64,000 nt of DNA from Xylocopilactobacillus apicola (GCF_033095985.1 NZ_AP026802.1:186001-250000); one strand, 5' to 3'. Shown: positions 18,323-27,702, counted from the first letter of the stretch. The notes: a model not told the origin generated them from the sequence alone. Translations and numbers: made by a program.

Positions 18323-18774
18323 TATAGTTTATAAATCTGAACTCGTACGCGCGAGTTAACGCCAGGGAAAAGCTCGATCGGAACATTGTGAAATCCTAGC
18401 GTTCTAAGAGAATCGTTCATTTCCAATTTTCGGCGATCAATTTTAATTTGAAATTGCTTTTCGAGGTTATCGCCAATTTGTTTGCTGGTAACAGAGCCAA
18501 AAAGCCGTGAATCCGTTCCGGCTTTGGAACCGATCTTTACAATTGTTTCATCAGCTTCAAGCTGTTTCTTGAGTTCTTCAGCAGCTTCTTTCATCTTCTC
18601 ATGTTCAGCTGCCAGATTTTTTTTGCGTGCTTCTTCTTGTTTTAACGCTTGCGGAGTTGCCTGTTTAGCCAGGTTCTTTTTGATCAGGAAATTTTGTGCA
18701 TAGCCATCAGAAACATCTTTAACGTCACCAATTTTGCCTTTTCCTGGCACGTTTTGAGTAAAAATTATTTTCAT
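18322..18774 (-). CDS. rplI: 50S ribosomal protein L9
   Basis: A 150-residue protein with the L9 N-terminal signature ([20 protein letters not shown], then [13 protein letters not shown]), the long connecting helix ([20 protein letters not shown]) and the C-terminal RNA-binding domain. It binds 23S rRNA near the L1 stalk. It lies 12 bases after gdpP and overlaps dnaB by one base. Confidence 0.97.
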   Translation of the reverse strand: MKIIFTQNVPGKGKIGDVKDVSDGYAQNFLIKKNLAKQATPQALKQEEARKKNLAAEHEKMKEAAEELKKQLEADETIVKIGSKAGTDSRLFGSVTSKQIGDNLEKQFQIKIDRRKLEMNDSLRTLGFHNVPIELFPGVNSRVRVQIYKL

Positions 18775-18786
18775 CCTTAAATCCTT

Positions 18787-20799
18787 TCACTTCTTCTTAG
18801 GGTCTTCAGCTTGATCGAGAATTTCAATTAGCTGCTCTTTAGCTTCAGCAATTGTTGAATCGACGATTTGAGTCGCAGCATTGCCTAAATGACCGCCACC
18901 GCCCATTTTCTCCATGACGAGCTGGACATTAAAATCTCCCATGCTGCGGGCTGATATTCCTATTGTACCATCTTCTCTTTTGATGATAACAAAAGAAGCA
19001 GAAATCCCATCGAGTGAGATCATCGTATCCGCTGCTTGCGCCCCAATTACCGGGTCATAAACAAGATCGTCTTCCCCGTGAGCAATTGCAATTCCGTCGT
19101 CTCTAAGATCCATCGTACTAATAAGTTTGCTCATTGCCAGATAATTACTGACTTTTTCTTTCAAAAGATTGTGAATTAGCTTCTCATCGGCACCGTTTGA
19201 ACGTAAGTAACTTGCGGCGTCAAAGGTTCTGGTTCCGGTATGAAATTTAAATGATTGAGTATCCACCGAAATCCCAGCGAGCATTGCCGTGGCATCTAGT
19301 TTACTGATCGTCGCCAAATTAGTCGGCTGATATTCAAATAATTCTGTCACCAACTCACACGTTGAAGAAGCGTAAGGTTCAATATAAATCAAAAGTGGGT
19401 CGGCAGGGAAATCTTCACCCTGACGATGATGATCGATAATAACAACGTTTTGACTTAATCTTTGATATAAATCAGGACTGACACTCATACTTGGCTTTGA
19501 ATGGTCCACTAAGATCAAAAGATCATCAGGGCTGGAAATTTTTAAAGCCTTTTCTGGTGGAATAATATCTTCTTTAATTTCATCATAATCATCAGCGACA
19601 TTTAAAAGCCTTTTGACATCAGTATGAACTTTACTTGAATCAACAACGATGTAGCAGCGAACCCCGTTCATCGCAGCAATTTTACGAATTCCAAGGGAGG
19701 CGCCCAGAACATCAAGGTCAGGTCTGGCATGCCCCATGACGAAAACCTGTTGATGACGAGTAATTTGCTCTTGGACAGCAAAAGAAATCGAACGAGCTCG
19801 GACATGAGTTCGCTTGCCAAGAGGATCAGTTTTACCGCCAAAATATTCGGTTGGAGAGTCACTAGCTTTAAAGACAACCTGATCTCCTCCTCGATTTTGG
19901 GCGACATCAAGATTATTTTGAGCCTGTTTAGCTAAAGCGTTGATGTTATCTTCGCCGTAATAAATCCCCATACTTAGAGTCAAAGGAGCATTTAGCTGAG
20001 AACTTTGAATTCGTATTAAATCCAGAATTTTAAAATTGTTCTTTTTTGCCTCGTTGATATCACGAGCGAAGCACATAAAAATATAGTGATCTTCGGAAGT
20101 TTTCTTCATGTAAATGTTGTAGCGATTAGCCCAGTTGTTTAGCTCACGAGTCAACAAATTGTTAACGTTAGAAAGGGTCAGATCGTCCATCGAATCACTA
20201 ATCTCATCATAATTGTTAACAGCAATTTGCCCAAAGGCCAGTTGGCGATCATTGGCATTGATTTCGATTTTTGCATAGCGGGTTACTTCAAGCATGTAAA
20301 AAGCATTGAGACTCTTCTGATTAACAACTTCGAAATAGTGATTGCCCCATTTGATATACGGTAGGGCACCGGCGTGTTTCTTTTCGGAAACGATATCTTC
20401 AATTACACTGGAGATTTCAGAAATAGGATGGCCTAGAATATCAGGTTGATCAAGATAATGAGCAAGATATGGATTGATCCACTCGATTTTGTGATCATCG
20501 GTGTATAGCAAAATACCAATTGGCATTTTGATTAGAGCTTCTTGCTCAGCATCCCCAATGCGTTCGGTCAGATCGGCTACGTATTCGTTAGAGTCAGCAT
20601 TAAAAATTGAAAAAGTATAAAATGCAATCCCAAAAAGGACCACCAAAATAATAAATAAGGCGAATCCAAGGTATGCATTAATCGCAAAGTTAACGATCAA
20701 TGCAATTATAGAGATTACGAGGGCACTGATTAAAGAGAGCCGAATTCTGAGGTCACGCCATAGCGTGCTTTTGATAAAATAGTTAAATAAAGATTTCAT
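18787..20799 (-). CDS. gdpP: Cyclic-di-AMP phosphodiesterase GdpP
   Basis: A 670-residue membrane protein with the full GdpP layout: two N-terminal membrane spans, a PAS-like domain (residues about 85-160), a degenerate GGDEF domain and a C-terminal DHH/DHHA1 phosphatase (GHARPDLDVLGASLG, LVDHSKPS, IDHHRQGE, then GGGHLGNAA). It hydrolyses cyclic di-AMP, a signal for osmotic balance and wall stress. It heads the gdpP-rplI-dnaB unit. The ribosome site is weak, but TTGCAT-N17-CATAAT lies upstream. Confidence 0.96.
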   Translation of the reverse strand: MKSLFNYFIKSTLWRDLRIRLSLISALVISIIALIVNFAINAYLGFALFIILVVLFGIAFYTFSIFNADSNEYVADLTERIGDAEQEALIKMPIGILLYTDDHKIEWINPYLAHYLDQPDILGHPISEISSVIEDIVSEKKHAGALPYIKWGNHYFEVVNQKSLNAFYMLEVTRYAKIEINANDRQLAFGQIAVNNYDEISDSMDDLTLSNVNNLLTRELNNWANRYNIYMKKTSEDHYIFMCFARDINEAKKNNFKILDLIRIQSSQLNAPLTLSMGIYYGEDNINALAKQAQNNLDVAQNRGGDQVVFKASDSPTEYFGGKTDPLGKRTHVRARSISFAVQEQITRHQQVFVMGHARPDLDVLGASLGIRKIAAMNGVRCYIVVDSSKVHTDVKRLLNVADDYDEIKEDIIPPEKALKISSPDDLLILVDHSKPSMSVSPDLYQRLSQNVVIIDHHRQGEDFPADPLLIYIEPYASSTCELVTELFEYQPTNLATISKLDATAMLAGISVDTQSFKFHTGTRTFDAASYLRSNGADEKLIHNLLKEKVSNYLAMSKLISTMDLRDDGIAIAHGEDDLVYDPVIGAQAADTMISLDGISASFVIIKREDGTIGISARSMGDFNVQLVMEKMGGGGHLGNAATQIVDSTIAEAKEQLIEILDQAEDPKKK

Positions 20800-20834
20800 T
20801 TTCTTAGATTATTATAAGCTACTCCTTAATTGCA

Positions 20835-20863
20835 ATTATGACGAAGTTTGCTCCAAGATGCAA
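20835..20863 (-). promoter_or_regulatory. Candidate promoter for gdpP-rplI-dnaB
   Basis: On the minus strand, TTGCAT (20858-20863) and CATAAT (20835-20840) are 17 bases apart, each one mismatch from consensus. Confidence 0.5.
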
Positions 20864-20904
20864 ATGTCAATGAGAGAAATGTTCAAAAAAGTCAGACGGC
20901 GTCT

Positions 20905-20934
20905 AAACAAAAAACGTCCCCGTTGAGGAACGTT
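20905..20934 (-). terminator. Intrinsic terminator after rpsR
   Basis: On the minus strand AACGTTCC pairs with GGGACGTT (one G-U pair), followed by a T run. It separates rpsF-ssb-rpsR from gdpP. Confidence 0.8.
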
Positions 20935-20941
20935 TCCAAAA

Positions 20942-21181
20942 TTATTCGTCTTTATTAACAAAAGGCAAAATAGCCATAATGCGAGCTCGTTTGATAGCCC
21001 GGGTTAGTTTGCGCTGATTTAACGCACTTGCTCCGGTTACCCGACGAGGCAAAATCTTACCACGTTCAGAAATAAAGCGGCGAAGTAATTCTTCGTCTTT
21101 ATAATCGATGTATTTAATGTGGTTTGCTGCGATATAGTCAACTTTACGTCGACGGCGGAAACCACCACGTTGATTTTGCAT
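20942..21181 (-). CDS. rpsR: 30S ribosomal protein S18
   Basis: Starting at ATG 21181 the protein has 79 residues and is rich in arginine near the N-terminus ([15 protein letters not shown]). It has the S18 core '[17 protein letters not shown]' and the basic C-terminus. I prefer 21181 to an in-frame start 15 bases earlier because AAAGGAG lies six bases before it. S18 pairs with S6 in the small-subunit platform. It is the last gene of rpsF-ssb-rpsR. Confidence 0.96.
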   Translation of the reverse strand: MQNQRGGFRRRRKVDYIAANHIKYIDYKDEELLRRFISERGKILPRRVTGASALNQRKLTRAIKRARIMAILPFVNKDE

Positions 21182-21203
21182 GGACTCTCCTTTCAAAAAT
21201 TAA

Positions 21204-21707
21204 TTAAAATGGTAAATCATCATCAGAAATGTCTAAAGGTGCATCTGGATCAAAACCGTTTTTGTTGTCGTTGTCTGCAAAAGGATTTTCTGCTTTATCA
21301 GTAACGTCAGTACCATTGAAGGTTGGCGCGCTGGTGTTTGGTTGCGGAGGATTAGAAGAGTCGGAATTATTGTTACCGCCTCCTGATCCTTTAGGTTCCA
21401 GAAATGAAAAGTTGTTGACTAGAACCTCGGTCACATAAACTCTTTTGCCATCATTACCTTCATAGTTTCGAGTCTGAAGTCGACCTTCAACGCCGACAAG
21501 GGATCCTTTGTGCATGTAATTAGCAAAAGTTTCTGCTTGTTTGCGCCAAACTACGCAATTGATAAAGTCAGTTTCCCGATTGCCTTGAGTATTAGTAAAA
21601 TTCCGATCCACAGCTACTGTAAAAGATGCAACCGCAGTTCCATTACCAGTATATCTGAGATCAGGGTCTTTAGTTAGACGACCAACTAAAACTACATTAT
21701 TGATCAT
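21204..21707 (-). CDS. ssb: Single-stranded DNA-binding protein
   Basis: A 167-residue SSB. The OB fold fills about residues 1-108 ([20 protein letters not shown], then [18 protein letters not shown]). A glycine/asparagine-rich linker follows, with the acidic tail ending DDDLPF that docks partner proteins. It coats single-stranded DNA in replication and repair. It lies between rpsF and rpsR as in most Firmicutes. Confidence 0.97.
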   Translation of the reverse strand: MINNVVLVGRLTKDPDLRYTGNGTAVASFTVAVDRNFTNTQGNRETDFINCVVWRKQAETFANYMHKGSLVGVEGRLQTRNYEGNDGKRVYVTEVLVNNFSFLEPKGSGGGNNNSDSSNPPQPNTSAPTFNGTDVTDKAENPFADNDNKNGFDPDAPLDISDDDLPF

Positions 21708-21718
21708 TTGGGCCTCCT

Positions 21719-22147
21719 TTATCCTTCACTGCTAGGTTGACCGGCATGATCTTCACTAGCATTTGCAGCTTGACGTGCTTCGCTTTCACGCTTAGCTCTA
21801 GCTTCTGCTTTTGCTTTAGCAGCAGCTTCGGCAAGGTGACTTGGAAAATCAATTTTATCATCCATGCGAATTACCATTGAACGCAAAATTCCATCATTAA
21901 TTCGTGCAAGCCGTTCAAATTCATCAACAGCTTCAGACGATGCATTAGCGTTAATAATATGATACATACCTTCCAGATAGCCGCTAATTTCATAGGCTAG
22001 ACGACGTTTCTTCCAGTCTTTGGAATCGACGATTTCAGCACCACGATCTGTAAGAATCGCATCGAAGCGTTCTACAAGCTCTTTTTTGGTAGCTTCATCT
22101 AAATCTGGGCGGATGATATAAGTAATCTCGTACTTACTTAAGCTCAT
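21719..22147 (-). CDS. rpsF: 30S ribosomal protein S6
   Basis: A 142-residue S6 with the family start ([13 protein letters not shown]) and the core '[26 protein letters not shown]'. It carries a longer alanine-rich charged C-terminal tail ([17 protein letters not shown]) than many homologues. ATG 22147 follows AGGAGG. It is the first gene of the rpsF-ssb-rpsR operon, and a small leader ORF overlaps its start. Confidence 0.96.
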   Translation of the reverse strand: MSLSKYEITYIIRPDLDEATKKELVERFDAILTDRGAEIVDSKDWKKRRLAYEISGYLEGMYHIINANASSEAVDEFERLARINDGILRSMVIRMDDKIDFPSHLAEAAAKAKAEARAKRESEARQAANASEDHAGQPSSEG

Positions 22148-22238
22148 TGTTTACCTCCTTTTGGTCTTTTGGCTCTTTTTTTGAAATCAAAGAGCAAGGA
22201 GTCACTTTTTCGTTTGACTCAATTACAAATTCTAACAT
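22134..22238 (-). CDS. Candidate 34-aa leader ORF overlapping the rpsF start
   Basis: ATG 22238 has a good AAAAGGAG seven bases upstream and opens a 34-codon frame ([15 protein letters not shown], then [10 protein letters not shown] and so on). It ends at TAA 22134-22136, 14 bases inside rpsF and in another frame. The same leader can fold two hairpins: GCTCTTT/AAAGAGC (22172-22195) and GAGTCA/TGACTC (22199-22220). I do not recognise the peptide. It could be a translationally coupled regulator of rpsF, or chance plus the known S6:S18 autoregulatory leader. Confidence 0.45.
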   Translation of the reverse strand: MLEFVIESNEKVTPCSLISKKEPKDQKEVNNELK

Positions 22239-22322
22239 AAAAATCTCCTTTTGGAACATATTTTTTGTACGCGTTTTTCCGTACACAAATAAATTACGCA
22301 AAAAGTTCTAAAAATGTCGAAT

Positions 22323-23372
22323 TTATTTTACATTTATTTTAAAATCTTCGGGTTTCATAAAATGTAAAACGTCAATAAAGATGATTTTACTGATGATGCC
22401 GAGGATAAGAGGTAAAACAATAAAAATCACAAAAAGAATAATTAAAGACATCGCTCCAGGTTTCATAAATTTGTAAGCTGCTAAATAACTAACGCCGCCC
22501 GAAACTCCAAAACCAGCGGAAATGGGGGTGCCTTTGACATTAAAAAGAGCTGCAACGATTCCCATGATCCCAGCGTTAATACAGGGCGGAATCAAGAGTT
22601 TGGGTTTAGACATTATGTTAGCCATTTGGATCTTCGGAGAACCTAAGAAGTGCGCCAGACTGGTTCCAACTCCGTTGACCCTCCAACCATAAAAACATAG
22701 AGCGAATCCAAGACTTGTGATTCCCACGCCTGCAGCGCCAGCTCCGATTCCGGCAAGACCAATTGCAGTTGAGATACCGACCGTCGAAATTGGAGTAACA
22801 ATCATTGCCGCAAAGATTATTGCCAAAAGCAAGGCCATCGGCAAAGGCTGCAATTTTGTTATGTCGTTTACTAAATTGCCAATCCAAGTTGTGATGTAAC
22901 TCACATAAGGTAAGATTAAATAACCAATCCCGCCGGGAATTAAGACTGAAAGAGATGGCAAGAGTAAGATGGTGAAACTTCCCAAATGAGATCCAATAAA
23001 ATAGACAAATAGTACTGCGATGGAAATAACTATTATAAGATTGATGACATCTCCGACCCCTTTTGCGACGAAAACCCCGTTTTTAAATTTCCAATTACCG
23101 GCGCCAACGGCAGCAGCTAAGGCAACACCGGAGCTTTGAATGGGCGTAAATTCGAAAATATGTCCCACAATATAGCCAGAAACCGCTGGCATTAAGATCA
23201 TAACGAAATTGGTCATTTCATAGATTACTTTGAAAAATGGAACGTTCATAAAAAGACTGGAGAAAGTTCCTAAAATTGCTGAAGGAATTAACATCGCAAC
23301 AATTCCAATACTCACTCCATTTAAAACATTAAGGATAAAATCCTTAACTGGTGTACTTTCTGAATACTTCAT
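22323..23372 (-). CDS. PTS sugar transporter subunit IIC (PTS_EIIC_2 type)
   Basis: A 349-residue membrane protein with about nine hydrophobic spans. It matches the stand-alone PTS_EIIC_2 family: GVALAAAVGAGNWKFKNG, then GITSLGFALCFYGWRVNGVGTSLAHFLGSPK. These are taken as sugar-permease components of phosphotransferase systems, but many, like this one, have no IIA or IIB gene beside them, so transport function and substrate are uncertain. GGGAGG precedes ATG 23372. Confidence 0.85.
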   Translation of the reverse strand: MKYSESTPVKDFILNVLNGVSIGIVAMLIPSAILGTFSSLFMNVPFFKVIYEMTNFVMILMPAVSGYIVGHIFEFTPIQSSGVALAAAVGAGNWKFKNGVFVAKGVGDVINLIIVISIAVLFVYFIGSHLGSFTILLLPSLSVLIPGGIGYLILPYVSYITTWIGNLVNDITKLQPLPMALLLAIIFAAMIVTPISTVGISTAIGLAGIGAGAAGVGITSLGFALCFYGWRVNGVGTSLAHFLGSPKIQMANIMSKPKLLIPPCINAGIMGIVAALFNVKGTPISAGFGVSGGVSYLAAYKFMKPGAMSLIILFVIFIVLPLILGIISKIIFIDVLHFMKPEDFKINVK

Positions 23373-23437
23373 AAATATTCCTCCCTAAACTTTCTCTATC
23401 CTACCAGATTTTGTAATGAGTTGGAATAATCGGGAGT

Positions 23438-23462
23438 ACAAAAAAAAGACCGATTCGGTCTT
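23438..23462 (-). terminator. Intrinsic terminator after the 43-aa protein gene
   Basis: A perfect palindromic stem AAGACCGA/TCGGTCTT (23446-23462) is followed on the minus strand by T7. Confidence 0.85.
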
Positions 23463-23483
23463 GTTATAAACTCAAAAACGCCT

Positions 23484-23615
23484 TTATTTATCTTCAGCAG
23501 CAAGTTTGGCTAAAGTTGCCCGAACTTGATCGATATTCTTTTGGCTCTTCTTGAGATTTGCTTGATTGACGGGACGACGGTTGTCGTTAACCGATTTATG
23601 GATATTATGAGACAT
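23484..23615 (-). CDS. Small basic protein, 43 aa, unknown function
   Basis: ATG 23615 follows GAGGAG at ideal spacing. The 43-codon frame encodes a hydrophilic, lysine/arginine/asparagine-rich peptide (MSHNIHKSVNDNRRPVNQAN, then LKKSQKNIDQ, VRATLAKLAAEDK) that is probably helical in its second half. It has its own candidate -10 (TATAAT on the minus strand near 23650) and a perfect terminator, so it is a self-contained gene. I do not recognise the family; there are no cysteines or membrane segments. Confidence 0.7.
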   Translation of the reverse strand: MSHNIHKSVNDNRRPVNQANLKKSQKNIDQVRATLAKLAAEDK

Positions 23616-23696
23616 TATTACTCCTCTTTGAAATATATTCGCCCTGAAATTATATCATAAAAATCGAAAAAGAGTGAAGTTTCTTTTGATTCTGTG

Positions 23697-23702
23697 TATA
23701 AT
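23697..23702 (+). promoter_or_regulatory. -10 element for the aminotransferase gene
   Basis: TATAAT at 23697-23702 lies 33 bases before the chosen ATG. No good -35 is visible at 17 bases. Confidence 0.45.
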
Positions 23703-23734
23703 TGGAACTAAATTTAAAAAAATGGGGTGAAATA

Positions 23735-24907
23735 ATGACAAATTCATTGTTAGGTAAGATGAATAAACGACTAGCTGATATTAAACCATCAGATATTCGG
23801 GCGTTCGATGAAAAAGTTTCGACTGTACCAGGAATGTTAAAATTAACATTGGGAGAACCAGATTTTCATACGCCAGAGCACGTTAAGGCGGCGGGAATTA
23901 AAGCAATTGAGAATAATGAAACCCAGTATGCTCCTTCTAATGGAACTCAAGGCTTAAAAGAAGCAGCAGCTGATTTTATAGATCGGCACTACAATCTGCA
24001 TTATTCAGCAGATGAAACAATTATTACAGTCGGAGCAACAGAATCTCTGTATACAGTTTTTGCTTCGATTCTTAACGAGGGCGACGAAGTTTTAGTTCCG
24101 ACGCCAACTTTTCCTTTATATTTTGCAGATATCTCAGTTAACGGCGGAATTCCAGTTTTCATTAATACTGCCAGCAATGGTTTTGTCTTGACGCCAGAGA
24201 TGCTTGATGAAGCATTTAAGGCTCACTCAAACGTTAAAGCAATCATGCTTAATTATCCAAGCAATCCAACTGGAGTTACGTATTCACGCGACGAGGTCAA
24301 GGCTTTGGCCGATTATTTGGCAGACAAAGATATTTTTGTGGTCGCAGATGAGATTTATTCGGAAATTACTTATGATCAACGCCACACGTCGATTGCAGAA
24401 TTTCTTCCAGAGAAGACGATTCTAATCAACGGTGCATCGAAGTCGCATGCGATGACCGGTTGGCGGATTGGAACAATTAATGCGCCGCTAGAAATTACTC
24501 GCGAATTAGGAAAAATTCATCAGTTCACCGTAACTGCTGCGGGCACCATGAATATGGCAGCAGCCGAAGAAGCATTTAAGAACGGCTATGACGACGGCAC
24601 TGAAATGAAAAAAGAGTACCAAAAGCGCCGAGATTATTTGGTAGATTCCTTAAGTGAACTTGGTTTTACCTGCGCAAAACCGACCGGTGCTTTCTATTTA
24701 TTTGTAAGAATTCCGGCCGAGATGCAACAAGATAGTTTCAAATTCTGCTATGATCTAGCTGATCGTGTGAAGCTGGCTTTAATCGCAGGGGCAGCCTTTG
24801 GTCCTGGCGGAGAAGGGTACGTCAGACTAAGCTATGCTGCAAGTATGGCCGATCTAAAAGAAGCAGTGAAGCGTTTAGCTGAATATAAAAAAATGATTTT
24901 AGGTTAA
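23735..24907 (+). CDS. PLP-dependent class I/II aminotransferase
   Basis: With ATG 23735 the protein has 390 residues. I chose this start because GGGGTG lies just before it, and because an earlier in-frame TTG (23702) overlaps the -10 box. It is a fold-type I aminotransferase: NPTG at 177-180, the aspartate of ADEIY (205), the PLP lysine K236 in NGASKSHAMTGWR and the substrate arginine in YVRLSYA. It resembles PatA/AspC-like aspartate or aromatic aminotransferases; the exact substrate is not certain. It is followed by a terminator. Confidence 0.9.
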   Translation: MTNSLLGKMNKRLADIKPSDIRAFDEKVSTVPGMLKLTLGEPDFHTPEHVKAAGIKAIENNETQYAPSNGTQGLKEAAADFIDRHYNLHYSADETIITVGATESLYTVFASILNEGDEVLVPTPTFPLYFADISVNGGIPVFINTASNGFVLTPEMLDEAFKAHSNVKAIMLNYPSNPTGVTYSRDEVKALADYLADKDIFVVADEIYSEITYDQRHTSIAEFLPEKTILINGASKSHAMTGWRIGTINAPLEITRELGKIHQFTVTAAGTMNMAAAEEAFKNGYDDGTEMKKEYQKRRDYLVDSLSELGFTCAKPTGAFYLFVRIPAEMQQDSFKFCYDLADRVKLALIAGAAFGPGGEGYVRLSYAASMADLKEAVKRLAEYKKMILG

Positions 24908-24911
24908 CAAA

Positions 24912-24937
24912 AAAGAACCTTTTGGGGTTCTTTTTTT
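24912..24937 (+). terminator. Intrinsic terminator after the aminotransferase gene
   Basis: AAAGAACC (24912-24919) pairs with GGTTCTTT (24926-24933), followed by a T run. Confidence 0.85.
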
Positions 24938-24939
24938 GG

Positions 24940-25566
24940 CTAAACTTCTTTTAGCGCTTCACCGATTGGCGTGGATCCAGCGTGCATTGAAATAACTTTC
25001 TTGATCGTATTTTCGTGTTCTGGAATTGCTGCGAGGACTGCAGCAACGTCGCTAATTGAGTTTTCACCTGTTTCTGAAACATTAAGTGAGACTTTTCCTG
25101 TTGACGGAGTTTCGGTTAAACTACCGGGCTGCAAAATGGTGTAGTCGAGCTTGGTATTAGAAATCAGCCAGTTGTCGGCAAAATATTTTGCTGTGTAATA
25201 TTCTTTCAATGAAGTCTGTTCCCAGAAATCGGGGTCGAGAGATCCGTAACCACTGAGCATCACGAAACGTTTGACGTGATTAAGCTCGGCAGCTTGCATT
25301 GATTTTACTGCACCATAAGCATCGATATTAAGCAGATCGTTACCGCGCGATCCAGCAACAAAGTAGATGACATCAGGTGTGCCAATTTTTTGGGCAAGGG
25401 TTTGAGCGTTGTCGTTTAGGTCCAGCTCAACTTTTTTAAGCCCTTTGAGACCATCAAGTTGTTCAAAGTGGCGCGCGGCCGCCCAGATGTTGTGATTTTG
25501 TTGCAATAAATTAGCACATAAATCAGCGCCAATTCTGCCATTAGCCCCAATGATAAAAAAATTCAT
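24940..25566 (-). CDS. NAD(P)-binding protein (atypical SDR, NAD(P)H-binding family)
   Basis: From ATG 25566, which follows AGGAGG, the protein has 208 residues. An upstream in-frame start is less likely because it lacks such a site. The Rossmann fold begins at once ([16 protein letters not shown]), followed by [13 protein letters not shown] and '[13 protein letters not shown]' segments and [13 protein letters not shown], as in SDR_a5 / NmrA-like proteins. These sense or reduce small molecules with NADP(H); the substrate is unknown. A related paralog is at 48260-48895. Confidence 0.85.
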   Translation of the reverse strand: MNFFIIGANGRIGADLCANLLQQNHNIWAAARHFEQLDGLKGLKKVELDLNDNAQTLAQKIGTPDVIYFVAGSRGNDLLNIDAYGAVKSMQAAELNHVKRFVMLSGYGSLDPDFWEQTSLKEYYTAKYFADNWLISNTKLDYTILQPGSLTETPSTGKVSLNVSETGENSISDVAAVLAAIPEHENTIKKVISMHAGSTPIGEALKEV

Positions 25567-25585
25567 AAAAAACCTCCTAAAAACC

Positions 25586-25605
25586 CTCGTCAAAACGAGT
25601 TTTTT
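25586..25605 (+). promoter_or_regulatory. Hairpin plus T-run upstream of guaA
   Basis: CTCGT (25586-25590) pairs with ACGAG (25595-25599), followed by T6 and then guaA 40 bases later. It could be an attenuator for guaA or a short terminator. On the other strand it lies in the leader of the NAD(P)-binding gene. Confidence 0.35.
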
Positions 25606-25644
25606 CAACTAATATTAAACCTAGACAAAAATGATGAGGAAAAT

Positions 25645-27186
25645 ATGGTAAAAGACGTAGACAAGATTATCGTACTCGATTTCGGGAGCCAATACAATCA
25701 ATTGATTACGCGCCGAATTCGAGAAATGGGCATTTATTCAGAATTATTAGATCACACGGTTTCAGCTGATCAAATCCGCGAACTGCAACCGAAAGGGATT
25801 ATTTTTTCGGGTGGACCGATGAGCGTTTATGATGAAAATGCATATTCGGTCGACCGTGAAATTTATGAAATGGGTATTCCAATTTTAGGGATTTGTTATG
25901 GAATGCAGTTGATGGTTTATAACCTCGGCGGTTCGGTGATTCCAAGCGAGGATCGAGAATATGGGCATGCAGACATTAAGGTTTTAAATCCAGATTCTTT
26001 ACTTTTTGAAGGGTTACCGGAAGAAGAGCCAGTTTGGATGAGTCATGGTGATTTGGTTCGGGAGCTTCCAGCAGGTTTTAGTAAATTGGCTGAGAGCGCC
26101 AATACGCCATTTGCGGCGATGGAAAATCCTCGTAAGAAATTTTATGGCGTTCAGTTCCATGCAGAAGTTCGTCATACAAAATACGGAATGGATATGCTGC
26201 GTCATTTTGCTTTTGATATTTGTCAGGCAAAAGCTAATTGGACAATGGAAGATTTTATCGATACACAGGTAGAAAAAATCCGTCAGGAAGTAGGCAGTGA
26301 GAAAGTTCTTCTCGGCTTATCTGGCGGCGTTGATTCAAGTGTAGTTGCAATGCTTTTGCATCGGGCAATCGGGGATCAGCTAACTTGTATTTTTGTCGAT
26401 CATGGTCTTTTAAGACAAGGCGAAGCGGAACAAGTCATGGCAAGTTTAAGCGATCGATTCGGGCTTAATGTTATTAAAGTTGATGCGTCAAAAACATTTT
26501 TAGATAAGTTAAAAGGGGTCACTGATCCCGAACAAAAGCGCAAGATTATTGGAAAAGAATTTATTGATACCTTTGATGCTGAAGCTTCAAAACTTAAAGG
26601 AATTAAGTTCTTAGCGCAAGGGACGCTTTACACTGACGTGATTGAATCAGGCACAAGTAACGCTCAGACGATTAAGTCACATCATAACGTTGGCGGGCTG
26701 CCAGAAGATATGCAGTTTAAGTTAATTGAACCATTGCGGACACTATTTAAAGATGAAGCCCGTGAGCTTGGTGAAAAATTAGGCTTACCACATGATCTCG
26801 TTTGGCGCCAACCATTCCCTGGTCCAGGACTCGCAATTCGAATTTTAGGTGAGATCACCGCTGACAAACTTGAGATTGTTCGAGTTAGTGATGCAATTTT
26901 GAGAGAAGAAGTGAAAAATGCGGGATTAGAAAGTGAAATCTGGCAATACTTTACCGTTTTAACAGGTGTGCGCAGCGTTGGGGTGATGGGCGACGGCAGA
27001 ACGTTTGATTATACTATTGCCGTGCGTGCCATTACTTCAATTGATGGCATGACCGCTGACTTTTACCGCATGGATTGGGATCTGATGCAAAAGATTTCAA
27101 CTAGAATTGTTAATGAAACACCGCGAGTCAATCGCGTAGTTTACGATGTAACGAGTAAACCGCCAGCGACAATTGAATGGGAATAG
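25645..27186 (+). CDS. guaA: GMP synthase (glutamine-hydrolysing)
   Basis: A 513-residue two-domain enzyme that converts XMP to GMP using glutamine nitrogen and ATP. The class I amidotransferase triad is visible: C84 in GICYGMQ, H172 and E174 in QFHAE. The ATP pyrophosphatase P-loop SGGVDSS is at 226-232, and the C-terminal dimerisation domain ends TIEWE as in all GuaA. Length and ends are normal. It is monocistronic with a terminator. Confidence 0.98.
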   Translation: MVKDVDKIIVLDFGSQYNQLITRRIREMGIYSELLDHTVSADQIRELQPKGIIFSGGPMSVYDENAYSVDREIYEMGIPILGICYGMQLMVYNLGGSVIPSEDREYGHADIKVLNPDSLLFEGLPEEEPVWMSHGDLVRELPAGFSKLAESANTPFAAMENPRKKFYGVQFHAEVRHTKYGMDMLRHFAFDICQAKANWTMEDFIDTQVEKIRQEVGSEKVLLGLSGGVDSSVVAMLLHRAIGDQLTCIFVDHGLLRQGEAEQVMASLSDRFGLNVIKVDASKTFLDKLKGVTDPEQKRKIIGKEFIDTFDAEASKLKGIKFLAQGTLYTDVIESGTSNAQTIKSHHNVGGLPEDMQFKLIEPLRTLFKDEARELGEKLGLPHDLVWRQPFPGPGLAIRILGEITADKLEIVRVSDAILREEVKNAGLESEIWQYFTVLTGVRSVGVMGDGRTFDYTIAVRAITSIDGMTADFYRMDWDLMQKISTRIVNETPRVNRVVYDVTSKPPATIEWE

Positions 27187-27193
27187 TGAGAAG

Positions 27194-27214
27194 AGCTCAG
27201 TTGAGCTTTTTTTT
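27194..27214 (+). terminator. Intrinsic terminator after guaA
   Basis: AGCTCA (27194-27199) pairs with TGAGCT (27202-27207), followed by T8. Confidence 0.75.
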
Positions 27215-27235
27215 ATTGCCCACTCAAGCTAAAAA

Positions 27236-27282
27236 AGCCAATAACAAGGTCCGAGTCATTGGCTCTCTTATGAGAGTTTTTT
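27236..27282 (+). other. Two overlapping hairpins with T-run downstream of guaA
   Basis: AGCCAAT (27236-27242) pairs with ATTGGCT (27258-27264). A second stem, CTCTC (27263-27267) with GAGAG (27272-27276), is followed by T6. The two stems share two bases, so they compete, as in attenuators. It may be just a second terminator, since no gene follows closely. Confidence 0.4.
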
Positions 27283-27418
27283 GTATGAACTGATTCCGAA
27301 TAATTTCTAAACTAGAAACTAGTTAAGTCATTAATCGGCTGAAAAAGTCAATAATTATTTGTATGAATAGAATCAATGATTTTAATAAATAAGTAACCCC
27401 TTAATGCTCATTGTGGGT

Positions 27419-27516
27419 CGGCTCCAATATTAATGTTTGGGATTTTTTGGTAAAGAAGCAATCTTAACAAATCCAATTTGCAACATAGAGGCCATATGTG
27501 CTTATTGTTGGAGCCG
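27419..27516. repeat. 98-bp segment bounded by CGGCTCCAA/TTGGAGCCG inverted repeats
   Basis: CGGCTCCAA (27419-27427) is matched by TTGGAGCCG (27508-27516); with mismatches the match extends to about 17 bases. The inside has no coding potential. It could be a small non-autonomous element (MITE-like) or a remnant of an insertion sequence. I could not find a convincing target duplication. Confidence 0.35.
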
Positions 27517-27702
27517 TCCTTTAAGAATGTTTTTGTTACTTAAAACACAAACTTCTCCAGGCACGATAGTTTTAGCAGTTTCAAGTGTGACTTTATGAAG
27601 GTTTAAATTCTTGGAAAGTGCTCTTACTCAGTTGATAAAAAACAGTTCAATATTGCCGCTTTGATTTTCTATTGTTAATGTCTCTTTATTCTGAAGTATC
27701 AT
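27493..27702 (-). pseudogene. Possible decayed ORF, interrupted by TGA
   Basis: From ATG 27702 the frame reads MILQNKETLTIENQSGNIEL, then FFIN, a TGA, and continues for about 45 codons (LSKNLNLHKVTLETAK, then TIVPGEVCVLS) before the next stop. The composition looks protein-like across the stop, so this may be an eroded gene end. No family is recognised. Confidence 0.25.
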
